Assembly: GCA_017379955.1 (NCBI GenBank)
Contig: JAFNVE010000138.1
Span: forward strand, 1-21,056
DNA from: Tidjanibacter sp.
GTDB taxonomy: Bacteria > Bacteroidota > Bacteroidia > Bacteroidales > Rikenellaceae
DNA: 21,056 nucleotides
Reading direction: 5' to 3'
Shown: positions 1 to 9,139 of the stretch, one piece after another
Layout of the letters: every line of letters begins with the position of its first letter
Numbering within the stretch: position 1 is the stretch's first letter
The notes under the pieces: model-generated
Seen by the model: the letters and a program-made list of their open reading frames with translations, nothing else
Told to the model about the DNA's origin: nothing
Database searches by the model: none
Position numbers and translations under genes: made by a program

Positions 1-171
1 ATGAAAAACCTTGTCCTTTATTCTCGTAAGCGCGCTGGTAAGTCGATGGCAGAGAAACTTTCGGCAGAGATTTTGGCTGCATACAACCAGGAGGGTGCAG
101 CATTTAAGCGTAAAGAGGAGATGCACCGTATGGCTGAGGCCAACAAGGCATTTGCACATTTCAGATTCTAA
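1..171 (+). CDS. rpsG: Small-subunit ribosomal protein S7 (uS7), 3' part only
   Basis: The window opens inside this gene; 56 residues plus the stop codon remain, about the last third of a roughly 158-residue protein. The ending [13 protein letters not shown] and the preceding basic stretch FKRKEEMHR are the typical S7 C-terminus ([13 protein letters not shown] in E. coli). S7 nucleates assembly of the head of the 30S subunit on 16S rRNA and lies beside the E-site tRNA and mRNA. The ATG at position 1 is an internal methionine, not the start. The gene stands 23 nt before fusA, as in str operons; rpsL should lie just upstream of the window. Confidence 0.95.
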   Translation: MKNLVLYSRKRAGKSMAEKLSAEILAAYNQEGAAFKRKEEMHRMAEANKAFAHFRF

Positions 172-194
172 TATAAAGGTAAGTTAAACGAGAT

Positions 195-2306
195 ATGGCA
201 AGAGACTTAACATATACCCGTAATATCGGCATCATGGCACACATCGATGCTGGTAAGACTACTACCTCTGAGCGAATCCTCTTCTACACCGGTAAGACCC
301 ACAAGATTGGTGAGACTCACGACGGTACTGCTACCATGGACTGGATGGCCCAGGAGCAGGAGCGTGGTATTACCATTACTTCGGCGGCTACTACCGCTTT
401 CTGGAAATACAAAGATCATACCTATCAGATTAACCTGATTGACACCCCGGGACACGTTGACTTTACCGTAGAGGTAGAGCGTTCGTTGCGTGTACTCGAC
501 GGTGCTGTGGCTACTTTCTGCGCCGTAGGTGGTGTAGAGCCCCAGTCGGAGACCGTATGGCGTCAGGCTGATAAGTACAACGTTCCCCGTATCGGTTACG
601 TTAACAAGATGGACCGTATCGGTGCAGACTTCTCGAACGTTGTTGCTCAGGTTAAGGAGCGTCTCGGTGCTAACGCAGTGCCCATCGTACTGCCTATCGG
701 TAACGAGGACAAGTTCCGTGGTCTGGTAGACCTTATTTATAATAATGCTATCATCTATGATGAGAGCCGCAAGGATCAGTTGGTAAACTACGACGTAGTA
801 GAGATTCCCGCTGAGATGGCTGCTGAGGCTGCTGAGGCACGCGCTCACCTTATCGAGGAGGTTGCAACCGTTGACGAGGCCTTGATGGAGAAATTCTTCG
901 AGGATCCCGATTCGATTACTCCCGATGAGCTGATTGCTGCAATCCGTAAGGCAACCTGCTCGATGACCATCGTTCCTATGCTCTGCGGTACCTCCTTTAA
1001 AAATAAAGGTGTACAGCTTCTGCTCGACTCGATTATGGCTTTCCTCCCCTCGCCTATAGACGTAGGTGCTGTGGTAGGTCAGACCAAAGAGGGCGAGGAG
1101 ACCAAGCGTGAGCCCAGCGAGAAGGAGCCCTTCTGCGCATTGGCATTTAAGATTGCAACTGACCCCTATGTAGGTCGTCTGGCATTTATCCGTCTTTACT
1201 CGGGTAAGCTCGATGCAGGTAGCTACATCTTCAACTCGCGTTCGGGTAAGAAGGAGCGTATCAGCCGTATCTACCAGATGCACGCTAACAAGCAGAATCC
1301 TATGGACTCGTTTGGTGCAGGTGATATCTGCGCAGTAGTAGGTTTCAAGGATATCCGCACCGGTGATACCTTGTGCGAGGAGGGTGGCAACATCGTTCTC
1401 GAGTCGATGACCTTCCCCGAGCCCGTTATCGGTATCGCGGTTGAGCCTAAGACTCAGAAAGACCTCGACAAGCTCGGCGTAGCTCTTGGTAAGCTGGCTG
1501 AGGAGGATCCCACCTTCACCGTGAAGAGTGATCCCGACAGCGGCCAGACCGTAATTAGCGGTATGGGTGAGCTTCACCTCGATATCATCATCGACCGTCT
1601 GAAACGCGAGTTCGGTGTTGAGATCAACCAGGGTGCTCCCCAGGTTAACTACAAGGAGGCTCTCAACGGCACCGTTCAGCACCGTGAGGTATTCAAGAAG
1701 CAGAGTGGTGGTCGTGGTAAGTTTGCTGATATCATCTTCGAGATTGGTCCCGCAGATGAGGGCGTAATCGGCTTGCAGTTCATCGATGAGGTTAAGGGTG
1801 GTAATGTACCTAAGGAGTACATCCCCGCTGTTCAGAAGGGCTTTGAGTCGGCTATGAGCAACGGTCCTTTGGCTGGTTTCGGTGTAGATAGCATGAAGGT
1901 TACCTTGAAGGATGGTTCGTTCCACCCCGTGGATTCGGATGCTCTCTCGTTTGAGATTTGCGCTCGCAACGGTTTCCGTCAGGCTGGCGTAAAGGCAAAC
2001 CCCGTAATCAAAGAGCCTATTATGTCGGTTGAGGTTGTTACCCCCGAGGAGTATATGGGTGATATCATCGGTGACTTGAACAAGCGCCGCGGTCAGATCT
2101 CCGGTATGGAGAGCAAGGGTACCGCTCGCGTGGTTAAGGCTTCGGTGCCCCTGTCGGAGATGTTCGGTTATGTAACCGTACTCCGTACCCTCTCGTCGGG
2201 TCGTGCAACTTCGTCGATGGAGTTCTCGCACTTCGATGCCGTTAGCCCCAACCTCGCTAAGGAGATTATCGAGAAGAGCGGCGGCAGAAAACAAGAGTTA
2301 GAATAA
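195..2306 (+). CDS. fusA: Elongation factor G (translocase GTPase)
   Basis: EF-G drives GTP-dependent movement of tRNAs and mRNA through the ribosome and, with RRF, ribosome recycling. The 703-residue length is normal. The G domain shows the P-loop AHIDAGKT (residues 15-22), DTPGH (83-87, with His87 the expected catalytic histidine) and NKMD (137-140). Domains II to V follow, and the domain IV tip loop GSFHPVDS carries His577, which matches E. coli His583 near the decoding centre. Its place between rpsG and rpsJ marks it as the housekeeping copy (EF-G1 type); many Bacteroidetes carry a second EF-G elsewhere. tuf does not follow it, unlike in E. coli. The start at 195 fits the family N-terminus; no Shine-Dalgarno is visible. 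Confidence 0.97.
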   Translation: MARDLTYTRNIGIMAHIDAGKTTTSERILFYTGKTHKIGETHDGTATMDWMAQEQERGITITSAATTAFWKYKDHTYQINLIDTPGHVDFTVEVERSLRVLDGAVATFCAVGGVEPQSETVWRQADKYNVPRIGYVNKMDRIGADFSNVVAQVKERLGANAVPIVLPIGNEDKFRGLVDLIYNNAIIYDESRKDQLVNYDVVEIPAEMAAEAAEARAHLIEEVATVDEALMEKFFEDPDSITPDELIAAIRKATCSMTIVPMLCGTSFKNKGVQLLLDSIMAFLPSPIDVGAVVGQTKEGEETKREPSEKEPFCALAFKIATDPYVGRLAFIRLYSGKLDAGSYIFNSRSGKKERISRIYQMHANKQNPMDSFGAGDICAVVGFKDIRTGDTLCEEGGNIVLESMTFPEPVIGIAVEPKTQKDLDKLGVALGKLAEEDPTFTVKSDPDSGQTVISGMGELHLDIIIDRLKREFGVEINQGAPQVNYKEALNGTVQHREVFKKQSGGRGKFADIIFEIGPADEGVIGLQFIDEVKGGNVPKEYIPAVQKGFESAMSNGPLAGFGVDSMKVTLKDGSFHPVDSDALSFEICARNGFRQAGVKANPVIKEPIMSVEVVTPEEYMGDIIGDLNKRRGQISGMESKGTARVVKASVPLSEMFGYVTVLRTLSSGRATSSMEFSHFDAVSPNLAKEIIEKSGGRKQELE

Positions 2307-2322
2307 TTATTACAAGTAGAAT

Positions 2323-2628
2323 ATGAGTCAGAAAATCAGAATCAAATTGGAGTCTTTTGATCACAACTTGGTTGACAAGTCGGCTGAGAAGATCGTAAAG
2401 ACCGTAAAGAGCACCGGCGCAGTAGTCAGCGGTCCTATTCCTCTGCCTACTCAGAAGAAGATCTTTACTGTGAACCGTTCGACCTTCGTTAACAAGAAGG
2501 CTCGTGAGCAGTTCCAGCTCTGCACCTTCAAGAGAATTCTTGATATTTACAGCACCACTCCCAAGACCATCGATTCGTTGATGAAGTTGGAGTTGCCTTC
2601 GGGTGTAGAGGTTAAGATCACCGTGTGA
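2323..2628 (+). CDS. rpsJ: Small-subunit ribosomal protein S10 (uS10/NusE)
   Basis: S10 is a 30S head protein and, as NusE, the partner of NusB in antitermination complexes and of NusG in transcription-translation coupling. The 101-residue length is normal (103 in E. coli). The S10 signature [10 protein letters not shown] (37-46) and [14 protein letters not shown] (51-64) lies in the extended loop that enters the 30S core. It starts 16 nt after fusA, so it belongs to the str part of the transcript here, whereas in E. coli S10 heads its own operon. It is followed by an unusual 203-nt structured spacer before rplC. Confidence 0.97.
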   Translation: MSQKIRIKLESFDHNLVDKSAEKIVKTVKSTGAVVSGPIPLPTQKKIFTVNRSTFVNKKAREQFQLCTFKRILDIYSTTPKTIDSLMKLELPSGVEVKITV

Positions 2629-2831
2629 TAAAACCCCGAGAATTTGCCGCCTCGCGCGCGTATATATATAATAGGTACGCGCGTGGGGGCAGGCAGAACT
2701 CAAAAACAATTAATGAGGTGGTGAGCGCCCGTGAATAGTAAAGCGGGACTGTCGAAGTAAAACGCTCCGCAACGCCTCAAACCAAAATGGAAAAAACCAT
2801 TTCAAACCATTTATAAAAATTTAGACAACAG
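2629..2831 (+). promoter_or_regulatory. Structured 203-nt spacer, candidate ribosomal-protein leader RNA
   Basis: This spacer is far longer than the 4-25 nt usual in this operon and has no ORF or promoter match that I can see. As RNA it can fold into a 13-bp stem, 2650-2662 with 2676-2688 (two G-U pairs) and a 13-nt AU-rich loop. It is followed by nested stems: 2715-2720 with 2773-2778, 2723-2727 with 2763-2767, and 2728-2731 with 2744-2747. A final hairpin AAATGG (2785-2790) can pair with either of two CCATTT copies (2797-2802 or 2807-2812) just before rplC. No long U-tract follows the first stem, so it is not a standard terminator. A regulatory role (binding site for L3, L4 or S10, or RNA processing) is inference. 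Confidence 0.5.
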
Positions 2832-3446
2832 ATGTCAGGACTTATTGGAAAAAAAATCGGAATGACTTCCGTTTTCAGTGCCGAGGGTAAGAACATACCA
2901 TGCACTGTTATTGAGGCCGGTCCCTGTGTAGTTACGCAAATCAAGACTGTTGAGAAGGATGGCTACTCGGCAGTTCAGCTTGCCTATGACGACAAAAGTG
3001 AGAAGCACACCGGCAAGAGTTTGATGGGTCACTTCAAGAAAGCAGGTGTTACTCCTAAGCGTAAGTTGGTGGAGTTTACTGAGTTCCCCGAGGTTACCCT
3101 GGGTCAGGTGGTGACTTGCGAGTCGCTCGAGGAGGGCGCTTGGGTTGACGTTACCGGCGTATCGAAAGGTAAAGGTTATCAGGGCGTTGTTAAGCGTCAT
3201 GGCTTTGCCGGCGTAGGTGGTCAGACCCACGGTCAGCACAACCGTCAGAGAAAGCCCGGTTCGCTGGGTGCATCGTCGTATCCTTCGCGCGTGTTCAAGG
3301 GCAAGCGTTTGCCCGGTCAGGCAGGAGGCGCTCAGGTTAAGGTTCTTAACCTCAGAGTACTCAAAGTAATCCCTGAGAACAACCTTATTCTTGTAAAGGG
3401 TTCGATTCCGGGAGCAAAAGGGTCTTATTTAATTATCGAGGCTTAG
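2832..3446 (+). CDS. rplC: Large-subunit ribosomal protein L3 (uL3)
   Basis: L3 is an early-assembly 50S protein whose long loop reaches towards the peptidyl transferase centre. The 204-residue length is typical (209 in E. coli). The N-terminus [10 protein letters not shown] (3-12) and the loop [16 protein letters not shown] (129-144) followed by [13 protein letters not shown] (154-166) identify it. The E. coli loop motif SIGQNQ, which holds the glutamine methylated by PrmB, reads SLGASS here (144-149), so that modification cannot occur at that residue. It follows the structured 203-nt spacer, which makes it the first gene that would be controlled by any regulation there. rplD begins 4 nt later. 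Confidence 0.97.
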   Translation: MSGLIGKKIGMTSVFSAEGKNIPCTVIEAGPCVVTQIKTVEKDGYSAVQLAYDDKSEKHTGKSLMGHFKKAGVTPKRKLVEFTEFPEVTLGQVVTCESLEEGAWVDVTGVSKGKGYQGVVKRHGFAGVGGQTHGQHNRQRKPGSLGASSYPSRVFKGKRLPGQAGGAQVKVLNLRVLKVIPENNLILVKGSIPGAKGSYLIIEA

Positions 3447-3450
3447 GACT

Positions 3451-4077
3451 ATGGAATTAGTAGTATTTAACACCCAAGGTCAGGAGACCGCCAAGAAGGT
3501 GGTACTCGCTGAGTCGGTTTTTGGCATGGAGCCCAACAACCACGCTATCTACCTCGACGTTAAGCAGTATCTTGCTAACCAGCGTCAGGGTACCCACAAG
3601 GCGAAGCAGCGTAACGAAGTAGCTGGTTCGACCCGCAAACTCAAACGTCAGAAAGGTACCGGTGGTGCACGTTCGGGCAGCATCAAGTCGCCCTTGTTCC
3701 CCGGTGGTGGCCGCATCTTTGGTCCCGTACCCCGTGATTACAGCTTCAAGCTCAACAAGAAGCTCAAAGCAGTAGCACGCCGTAGCGCCCTTTCGATGAA
3801 GGCTCAGGCTGCGAACATCGTAGTAGTAGAGGACTTCGAGATGGAGACTCCTAAGACTAAGTCGTTCGTTGCTATGGAGCAGAACCTGAATCTGGCAGGC
3901 CAGAAGATTCTTTTGGTTGTGCCCGAGACTAACGTAAACATCTCTCTGAGCGTACGCAACTTGCAGAACGTTAAGGTGGTTCCCGCAGCTAACCTGTGCA
4001 CCTATGACGTGATGAACTGCTCGAAGGTACTCTTCGCTGAGAGCGCTGTTAATATTGTAAACGAAATGTTAGCCTAA
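3451..4077 (+). CDS. rplD: Large-subunit ribosomal protein L4 (uL4)
   Basis: L4 is a 50S assembly-initiator protein; its extended loop lines the constriction of the peptide exit tunnel. The loop is clear at about residues 60-92, with RQKGTGGARSGSIKSPLFPG (66-85), the region where macrolide-resistance changes map in E. coli. The sequence there looks wild type for the phylum. The 208-residue length fits the family (201 in E. coli). In E. coli L4 also represses its own S10 operon by binding the leader RNA, so it is one candidate ligand for the structured spacer before rplC (inference). It lies 4 nt after rplC and 8 nt before rplW. Confidence 0.97.
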   Translation: MELVVFNTQGQETAKKVVLAESVFGMEPNNHAIYLDVKQYLANQRQGTHKAKQRNEVAGSTRKLKRQKGTGGARSGSIKSPLFPGGGRIFGPVPRDYSFKLNKKLKAVARRSALSMKAQAANIVVVEDFEMETPKTKSFVAMEQNLNLAGQKILLVVPETNVNISLSVRNLQNVKVVPAANLCTYDVMNCSKVLFAESAVNIVNEMLA

Positions 4078-4085
4078 GAAAAACG

Positions 4086-4376
4086 ATGGAAATTATTATT
4101 AAGCCTATTTTAACCGAAAAGATGACGGCTCAGGGCGAGAAACTGAACCGTTACGGTTTCATTGTCGATGGCAGAGCTAACAAATTGCAGATTCGCAATG
4201 CCGTTGAGCAGATGTACAATGTGGTAGTGACCGATGTTAACACCATCAATCGTAAGGGCAAAGTAAAGAGCCGTTACACCAAGCAGGGTCTGCTTGTAGG
4301 TCGCACCAATAATATTAAGAAAGCAATTGTTACCCTGAAAGCGGGCGACACTATTGATTTTTACAGTAATATCTAA
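4086..4376 (+). CDS. rplW: Large-subunit ribosomal protein L23 (uL23)
   Basis: L23 sits at the exit of the 50S peptide tunnel and is the docking site for trigger factor, SRP and the Sec translocon. The 96-residue protein begins [18 protein letters not shown], the usual 'KPxxTEK' opening of bacterial L23, and continues with the RNA-binding stretch [14 protein letters not shown] (55-68). Length is normal (100 in E. coli). It is tightly packed in the S10 block, 8 nt after rplD and 5 nt before rplB, which implies translational coupling. Confidence 0.96.
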   Translation: MEIIIKPILTEKMTAQGEKLNRYGFIVDGRANKLQIRNAVEQMYNVVVTDVNTINRKGKVKSRYTKQGLLVGRTNNIKKAIVTLKAGDTIDFYSNI

Positions 4377-4381
4377 AAGAG

Positions 4382-5203
4382 ATGGCAGTAAAGAAGTTTA
4401 ACCCCGTAACTCCGGGTCAAAGACACAAAGTTATCGGAACCTTTGATGATATTACGTCGAGTGTTCCCGAGAAATCGTTGCTCGAGCCTAAGAAGAGCAC
4501 CGGTGGTCGTAACAACAGCGGTAAGATGACCGTTCGCTACATTGGTGGTGGTCACAAGCAGATGTACCGCGTAATTGATTTCAAACGTACCAAAGATATG
4601 CCCGCTGTGGTAAAGAGCATTGAGTACGATCCTAACCGTTCGGCTCGTATCGCTCTTATCTGCTACGCTGATGGTCAGAAGAGCTACATCTTGGCTCCCA
4701 ATGGCTTGAAGGTAGGTCAGACCGTACTCAGCGGCGATAACGTTGCTCCTGAGGTAGGTAACACCCTGTTGCTTGCTAACATTCCTCTGGGTACCGTAAT
4801 CCACGCTATCGAACTCTACCCCGGCCAGGGCGCAGCAATGGCTCGTAGTGCCGGTACCTACGCTCAGCTTCTTGCACGTGAAGGCAAGTATGCTATTATT
4901 AAACTTCCCTCGGGCGAGACCCGCATGGTTCTCACCACCTGCCGCGCAACAATCGGTGTTGTGTCGAATCCCGACCACAGCCTCGAGCAGCACGGTAAGG
5001 CAGGTAGAAAGCGCTGGCTCGGTCGTCGTCCCCACAACCGTGGTGTAACGATGAACCCCGTTGATCACCCCATGGGTGGTGGTGAAGGTCGTTCGTCGGG
5101 CGGTCACCCCCGTTCGCGCAAAGGCTTGCTGGCTAAAGGTTACAAGACCCGCAATCCTAAGAAGACCACCAGTAAGTTCATTATTTCCAAGAGAAAAAAA
5201 TAA
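4382..5203 (+). CDS. rplB: Large-subunit ribosomal protein L2 (uL2)
   Basis: L2 is one of the most conserved 50S proteins; it bridges the subunits and supports the peptidyl transferase centre. The 273-residue length equals that of E. coli. The C-terminal signature [13 protein letters not shown] (224-236) holds His229 at the same number as the functionally important E. coli histidine. The N-terminal OB-fold/SH3-like core includes [19 protein letters not shown] (41-59). The C-terminus is strongly basic, ending in ISKRKK. It stands 5 nt after rplW and 18 nt before rpsS, in standard S10-operon order. Confidence 0.98.
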   Translation: MAVKKFNPVTPGQRHKVIGTFDDITSSVPEKSLLEPKKSTGGRNNSGKMTVRYIGGGHKQMYRVIDFKRTKDMPAVVKSIEYDPNRSARIALICYADGQKSYILAPNGLKVGQTVLSGDNVAPEVGNTLLLANIPLGTVIHAIELYPGQGAAMARSAGTYAQLLAREGKYAIIKLPSGETRMVLTTCRATIGVVSNPDHSLEQHGKAGRKRWLGRRPHNRGVTMNPVDHPMGGGEGRSSGGHPRSRKGLLAKGYKTRNPKKTTSKFIISKRKK

Positions 5204-5221
5204 TTATAAAATAGTAGCATA

Positions 5222-5491
5222 ATGAGCCGTTCACTTAAAAAAGGACCATTTATCGAGCCTAAACTCGAGCAGCGTGTAGTAGCGCAGAACGAGAGCGGTA
5301 AGAAGTCTGTTATTAAGACTTGGTCGAGAGCAAGTATGATATCGCCCGACTTCGTAGGTCAGACGATTGCTGTTCACAACGGGAATAAGTTCATCCCCGT
5401 ATATGTAACTGAGAATATGGTAGGCCACAAACTCGGTGAGTTCGCCCCCACGCGTAACTTCCGCGGCCACGCCGGTAACAAGAAAAAATAG
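5222..5491 (+). CDS. rpsS: Small-subunit ribosomal protein S19 (uS19)
   Basis: S19 belongs to the 30S head, contacts S13 and forms bridges to the large subunit. The start [11 protein letters not shown] and the signature [20 protein letters not shown] (56-75) followed by PTRNFRGH (76-83) are diagnostic. The length of 89 residues is normal (92 in E. coli). It lies 18 nt after rplB and 6 nt before rplV. Confidence 0.97.
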   Translation: MSRSLKKGPFIEPKLEQRVVAQNESGKKSVIKTWSRASMISPDFVGQTIAVHNGNKFIPVYVTENMVGHKLGEFAPTRNFRGHAGNKKK

Positions 5492-5497
5492 TAGGAA

Positions 5498-5908
5498 ATG
5501 GGAGCAAGAAAATACAATATGGCCGAGAAATTTAAGGCCGAGAAAAAGCAGATTGCCATTGCATCTCTGCGTGATTGCCCGACATCTCCCCGTAAGATGC
5601 GTATCGTAGCTGACACCGTTCGTGGTGTTGAGGTTAACCGAGCACTCGCAATCCTTCGTTACTCGAAGAAAGAGGCTTCGATCAAATTGGAGAAGCTCCT
5701 CCGTTCGGCAATTGCCAACTGGGAGGCTAAGAACCCCGATTTGCGTCTGGAGGATACCCCTCTCTGCGTAAAGGAGATCAGAGTTGACGGTGGTCGTATG
5801 TTGAAGCGAATCCAGCCCGCACCCCAGGGTCGCGCACACCGTATTCGCAAGCGTTCGAACCACGTTACGATTATTGTAGACAAAATGGTAAACGAAGAGA
5901 AAAAGTAA
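5498..5908 (+). CDS. rplV: Large-subunit ribosomal protein L22 (uL22)
   Basis: L22 contacts all domains of 23S rRNA, and its beta-hairpin lines the exit tunnel opposite L4. The protein has 136 residues, longer than E. coli (110) because of an N-terminal extension [17 protein letters not shown], a form also seen in Bacteroides. The core begins at [18 protein letters not shown] (26-43), and the hairpin signature [20 protein letters not shown] follows near residue 97. The GTG/ATG alternatives inside would remove the extension; I keep the ATG at 5498 because it matches the Bacteroidetes N-terminus and leaves a 6-nt spacer to rpsS. Confidence 0.96.
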   Translation: MGARKYNMAEKFKAEKKQIAIASLRDCPTSPRKMRIVADTVRGVEVNRALAILRYSKKEASIKLEKLLRSAIANWEAKNPDLRLEDTPLCVKEIRVDGGRMLKRIQPAPQGRAHRIRKRSNHVTIIVDKMVNEEKK

Positions 5909-5915
5909 TTAGAAG

Positions 5916-6656
5916 ATGGGACAGAAAGTTAATCCTATAGCAAACAGGCTCGGTGTCATCCGCGGTTGGGACTCCAACTGGTTCGGTGGCAAGGACTTCT
6001 CGGAGAAACTTGTCGAGGACACCAAGATTCGTAAATACTTGAACGCTCGTCTTTCGAAAGCAAGTATTTCCAAGATTATCATCGAGCGCACTCTGAAACT
6101 TGTGACTGTTACCATCTCCACCGCTCGCCCCGGTATCATCATCGGTAAGGGTGGCCAGGAGGTCGACAAGTTGAAAGAGGAGCTCAAGAAGCTGACCGGT
6201 AAAGAGGTTCAGATTAACATTTTTGAGGTTAAGCGTCCTGAGGTTGATGCTGTTATCGTTGCAAACAACGTAGCACGTCAGTTGGAGGGCCGTGTATCGT
6301 ACCGCCGCGCAGTTAAGACTGCAATCGCAGCAACTATGCGCGCAGGTGCCGAGGGTATCAAGATCCAGATTTCGGGTCGTATCGGTGGCGCCGAGATGGC
6401 ACGTAGCGAGACCTACAAAGAGGGTCGTATTCCTCTTCACACCTTCCGCGCAGACGTAGATTACGCTCTGGCAGAGGCTCTCACCAAGGTTGGTATCCTG
6501 GGTATTAAGGTATGGATCTGCACCGGCGAGGTATACGCAAAGCGTGACCTGTTCGAGATTGCAGGTGCTAACTCCTTCAACGGTCCCGCTAATGGCGGTC
6601 AGGGCCGTGGTCCTAAGGGTGGCAACAAAAAGCGCAGAAATAACAATAACAAGTAG
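5916..6656 (+). CDS. rpsC: Small-subunit ribosomal protein S3 (uS3)
   Basis: S3 forms part of the mRNA entry tunnel and of the ribosomal helicase. A type II KH domain is visible with the GIIIGKGG loop at 73-80. The basic residues Arg130, Arg131 and Lys134 match the E. coli helicase residues Arg131, Arg132 and Lys135. The C-terminal S3 domain follows (about 120-215), with [10 protein letters not shown] near 156. The protein has 246 residues against 233 in E. coli; the excess is a flexible Gly/Lys/Asn-rich tail (about 221-246, ending RRNNNNK). The gene is 7 nt after rplV and 25 nt before rplP. Confidence 0.97.
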   Translation: MGQKVNPIANRLGVIRGWDSNWFGGKDFSEKLVEDTKIRKYLNARLSKASISKIIIERTLKLVTVTISTARPGIIIGKGGQEVDKLKEELKKLTGKEVQINIFEVKRPEVDAVIVANNVARQLEGRVSYRRAVKTAIAATMRAGAEGIKIQISGRIGGAEMARSETYKEGRIPLHTFRADVDYALAEALTKVGILGIKVWICTGEVYAKRDLFEIAGANSFNGPANGGQGRGPKGGNKKRRNNNNK

Positions 6657-6681
6657 TACATTTTTAACAAGATAGAAAAAA

Positions 6682-7107
6682 ATGTTACAGCCTAAGAAGA
6701 CTAAGTTCAGAAGAATGCAGAAAGGCCGCATGAAAGGTCTTGCACAGCGAGGCAATCAGCTGGCTTTCGGTTCGTTCGGAATTAAAGCACTTGATTCGAC
6801 CTGGATTACCGGTCGTCAGATAGAGGCCGCACGTCAGGCGATTGTTCGCTACATGAAGCGTGAGGGTCAGATTTGGATTCGTATCTTCCCCGATAAGCCC
6901 ATCACTAAGAAGCCCGCTGAGGTACGTATGGGTAAGGGTAAAGGTTCTCCCGAGGGATTCGTAGCTCCCGTTACTCCGGGCCGTATCCTGTTTGAGGCAG
7001 AGGGTGTACCCTTGGAGGTAGCACAGGAGGCTCTCCGTTTGGGCGCACAGAAGTTGCCTATTGCTGTTAAATTTGTCGTTCGTCGCGACTATACTGAGGA
7101 AATCTAA
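6682..7107 (+). CDS. rplP: Large-subunit ribosomal protein L16 (uL16)
   Basis: L16 is a late-assembly 50S protein near the A site and the central protuberance, needed for accurate A-tRNA placement. The 141-residue protein starts [19 protein letters not shown] and carries the loop [13 protein letters not shown] (81-93). Arg82 in this loop corresponds to E. coli Arg81, which is hydroxylated there. Length fits the family (136 in E. coli). Spacers are 25 nt upstream and 18 nt downstream, in standard S10-operon order. Confidence 0.97.
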   Translation: MLQPKKTKFRRMQKGRMKGLAQRGNQLAFGSFGIKALDSTWITGRQIEAARQAIVRYMKREGQIWIRIFPDKPITKKPAEVRMGKGKGSPEGFVAPVTPGRILFEAEGVPLEVAQEALRLGAQKLPIAVKFVVRRDYTEEI

Positions 7108-7125
7108 AAATTAGTGAGAAAAGTT

Positions 7126-7314
7126 ATGAAAACTGCAGAAATTAAAGAACTCTCGGTGGCTGACTTGGTTGAGCGCATCGAGGCAGAGAAGGCTAACCTC
7201 GCTAAGATGAAGGTTACCCACTCGGTATCGCCCGTTGAGAATTCGACAAACATTCGTAAAACTCGCAGAGACATCGCGCGTATGCTCACCGTTCTGCGTC
7301 AGAAGAATAATTAA
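7126..7314 (+). CDS. rpmC: Large-subunit ribosomal protein L29 (uL29)
   Basis: L29 is a small helical-hairpin protein at the tunnel exit, next to L23. I place the start at the ATG at 7126 (62 residues, [10 protein letters not shown]...), because an in-frame GTG at 7114 would add four residues that are not part of the usual L29 N-terminus (MKxxEIRELS in many species). The second helix with [19 protein letters not shown] is the typical L29 end. It lies 18 nt after rplP and 13 nt before rpsQ. Confidence 0.94.
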   Translation: MKTAEIKELSVADLVERIEAEKANLAKMKVTHSVSPVENSTNIRKTRRDIARMLTVLRQKNN

Positions 7315-7327
7315 TAATCGTGCCGCT

Positions 7328-7582
7328 ATGGAAAGAAATCTTAGAAAAGAGAGAATCGGAGTGGTAGTCAGCAACAAGATGGACAAGACCATCGTAGTTG
7401 CCGTTAAGAGAAAGGTTAAACACCCCATCTATGGTAAGTTCGTCAACAAAACTACCAAGTTTCATGCAGCTGACGAGCAGAACACCTGCAACGAAGGCGA
7501 CACCGTGAAGATTATGGAGACGCGTCCTTTGAGTAAGACTAAGCGTTGGAGATTTGTAGAAATTATTGAAAGAGCTAAGTAA
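7328..7582 (+). CDS. rpsQ: Small-subunit ribosomal protein S17 (uS17)
   Basis: S17 is a primary 16S rRNA-binding protein with an OB fold. The start [20 protein letters not shown] and the signature [19 protein letters not shown] (57-75) are diagnostic; 84 residues is the same length as in E. coli. The same reading frame is open further upstream (from about 7235), but that part overlaps rpmC in another frame and is not S17-like, so the ATG at 7328 is the start. Spacing is 13 nt from rpmC and 5 nt to rplN. Confidence 0.96.
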   Translation: MERNLRKERIGVVVSNKMDKTIVVAVKRKVKHPIYGKFVNKTTKFHAADEQNTCNEGDTVKIMETRPLSKTKRWRFVEIIERAK

Positions 7583-7587
7583 GAGCT

Positions 7588-7953
7588 ATGATACAGCAAG
7601 AAAGTAGAATGACAGTAGCCGATAACAGCGGTGCAAAAGAGGTACTTTGCATCCGTGTATTGGGCGGAACGAAAAAGCGTTACGCTTCGATCGGCGATAA
7701 GGTTGTAGTGACCGTCAAGAGCGCATCCCCTTCGGGTGATATCAAGAAGGGTACCGTTTCGAAGGCGGTTGTTGTGAGAACCAAGAAGGAGATCAGACGC
7801 GCAAACGGTTCGTACATCCGTTTCGACGACAACGCCGTTGTGCTGCTGAACAACCAGGGTGAGATGAGAGGTACCCGTATCTTCGGTCCCGTTGCACGTG
7901 AGTTGCGTGACCAGTATATGAAGATTATCTCGTTGGCTCCCGAAGTATTGTAA
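7588..7953 (+). CDS. rplN: Large-subunit ribosomal protein L14 (uL14)
   Basis: L14 lies on the 50S interface near the GTPase-factor binding region, contacts bridge helices and is the binding site for the silencing factor RsfS. The 121-residue length is standard. The opening [20 protein letters not shown] and the motif [20 protein letters not shown] (73-92), followed by [15 protein letters not shown], identify it without doubt. In E. coli this gene starts the spc operon; here it follows rpsQ by only 5 nt, with no promoter room, so the two operons are fused. Confidence 0.98.
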   Translation: MIQQESRMTVADNSGAKEVLCIRVLGGTKKRYASIGDKVVVTVKSASPSGDIKKGTVSKAVVVRTKKEIRRANGSYIRFDDNAVVLLNNQGEMRGTRIFGPVARELRDQYMKIISLAPEVL

Positions 7954-7976
7954 TTAATAAAAAACAGTAGTACAAT

Positions 7977-8306
7977 ATGGCAGTGAAACTTCATATTAAG
8001 AAAGGGGATATGGTTTACGTCATCGCCGGTGACAGCAAGAGCACCGAGAAGACCGGCCGTGTACTTTCGGTTGATGTGAAAAACCAGCGCGCAATCGTTG
8101 AGGGTTTCAACATGATCAAAAAGCACACCAAACCCAATGCTAAGAATCCCCAGGGTGGAATCATCGAGCAGGAGGCTCCGATTCACATCTCTAACTTGCA
8201 GCTTGCAGACCCCAAGAGCGGTAAGCCCACTCGCGTAGGTCGCAAGGCTGACAGCAATGGTAAATTAGTTCGTTACGCTAAAAAGTCAGGAGAGGAGATT
8301 AAATAA
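7977..8306 (+). CDS. rplX: Large-subunit ribosomal protein L24 (uL24)
   Basis: L24 is a 50S assembly-initiator protein near the tunnel exit. A KOW motif lies at about residues 7-35 ([20 protein letters not shown] and following). The second half carries the usual [20 protein letters not shown] (50-69) and a basic C-terminal segment. The length of 109 residues is close to E. coli (104). Its TAA stop shares one base with the ATG of rplE (position 8306), the only overlap between genes in this operon, so translation of the two is probably coupled. Confidence 0.97.
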   Translation: MAVKLHIKKGDMVYVIAGDSKSTEKTGRVLSVDVKNQRAIVEGFNMIKKHTKPNAKNPQGGIIEQEAPIHISNLQLADPKSGKPTRVGRKADSNGKLVRYAKKSGEEIK

Positions 8307-8863
8307 TGGCATACGTACCTACACTCAAAACTAAGTACAAGGAGCAGATTGTTCCTGCACTTGTAAAGGAATTTGGTTATAAGAGTATAATGCAGGTTCC
8401 TAAGCTGACCAAGATTGTCGTAAACCAGGGTATGGGCCAGGCAATCGCCGACAAGAAGCTCATCGAGGTTGCTCAGGAGGAGTTGTCGACCATCACTGGT
8501 CAGAAGGCTATCCAGACCAAGTCGCGTAAGGATATCTCGAACTTCAAACTCCGTAAGGGTATGCCTATCGGTGTTACCGTAACCCTTCGTGCGGAGCGTA
8601 TGTACGAGTTCTTGGAGCGTCTTATCGCAGTAGCACTTCCCCGTATCCGTGACTTCAAGGGTATCGAGGAGAAATTCGATGGTAAGGGTAACTATACCCT
8701 CGGTGTGAAGGAGCAGATTATCTTCCCCGAGATCGACATCGACAAGATCACCAAGATCTTCGGTATGGAGATTACCTTCGTAACCACCGCACAGACCGAC
8801 GAGGAGGGTTACGCCCTTCTGCGCGAGTTTGGCCTTCCATTTAAGAACGCTAAAAAAGCATAG
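8306..8863 (+). CDS. rplE: Large-subunit ribosomal protein L5 (uL5)
   Basis: L5 binds 5S rRNA in the central protuberance and contacts S13 and P-site tRNA. The signature [15 protein letters not shown] (31-45), the stretch [20 protein letters not shown] and the loop [11 protein letters not shown] are typical. The length of 185 residues is usual (179 in E. coli). The start codon overlaps the rplX stop by one base. In E. coli S8 represses the spc operon by binding near the rplE start; I did not find an obvious S8-like helix here, and the structured spacer before rpsH is a different position. Confidence 0.97.
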   Translation: MAYVPTLKTKYKEQIVPALVKEFGYKSIMQVPKLTKIVVNQGMGQAIADKKLIEVAQEELSTITGQKAIQTKSRKDISNFKLRKGMPIGVTVTLRAERMYEFLERLIAVALPRIRDFKGIEEKFDGKGNYTLGVKEQIIFPEIDIDKITKIFGMEITFVTTAQTDEEGYALLREFGLPFKNAKKA

Positions 8864-8869
8864 TAAGTT

Positions 8870-9139
8870 ATGGCAAAGGAATCAATGAAAGCACGTGAGG
8901 CACGCCGCCTCAAATTGGTCAACAAGTATGCTGCCAAGCGTGCCGCACTGAAAGAGGCCGGCGACTGGGAGGGTTTGAGCAAGTTGCCCCGCAACAGCAA
9001 CCCTATCCGTCTGCACAACCGTTGCAAACTGACCGGTCGTCCTAAGGGCTATATGCGTCAGTTCGGTATCAGCCGTATCCAGTTCCGCGAGATGGCTTCG
9101 GCAGGTCTGATCCCCGGTGTAAAGAAGGCATCGTGGTAG
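8870..9139 (+). CDS. rpsN: Small-subunit ribosomal protein S14 (uS14), zinc-free type
   Basis: S14 is a 30S head protein. The 89-residue protein contains the S14 core [20 protein letters not shown] (50-69) and ends in [11 protein letters not shown], as expected. Only one cysteine is present (Cys52), so this is the zinc-independent (C-) form and not the zinc-ribbon form with two CxxC pairs. It is about ten residues shorter than E. coli S14 (101). It follows rplE by 6 nt and is separated from rpsH by an unusual 170-nt structured spacer. Confidence 0.96.
   Translation: MAKESMKAREARRLKLVNKYAAKRAALKEAGDWEGLSKLPRNSNPIRLHNRCKLTGRPKGYMRQFGISRIQFREMASAGLIPGVKKASW

Noticed and set aside
207..2294. A 695-codon open frame on the - strand lying over the whole of fusA
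   Set aside because: It mirrors the coding frame of fusA. Strong codon bias in highly expressed genes (few TTA, CTA, TCA codons) keeps the antisense frame open. The translation has no recognisable family, and fusA is certain.
2266..2709. A 147-codon - strand frame over rpsJ and the spacer
   Set aside because: Mostly the antisense shadow of rpsJ; the part over the spacer runs through the stem-loop and shows no protein-like features.
4373..5107. A 244-codon - strand frame over rplB
   Set aside because: Antisense shadow of rplB, with low-complexity Thr/Val-rich translation and no family resemblance.
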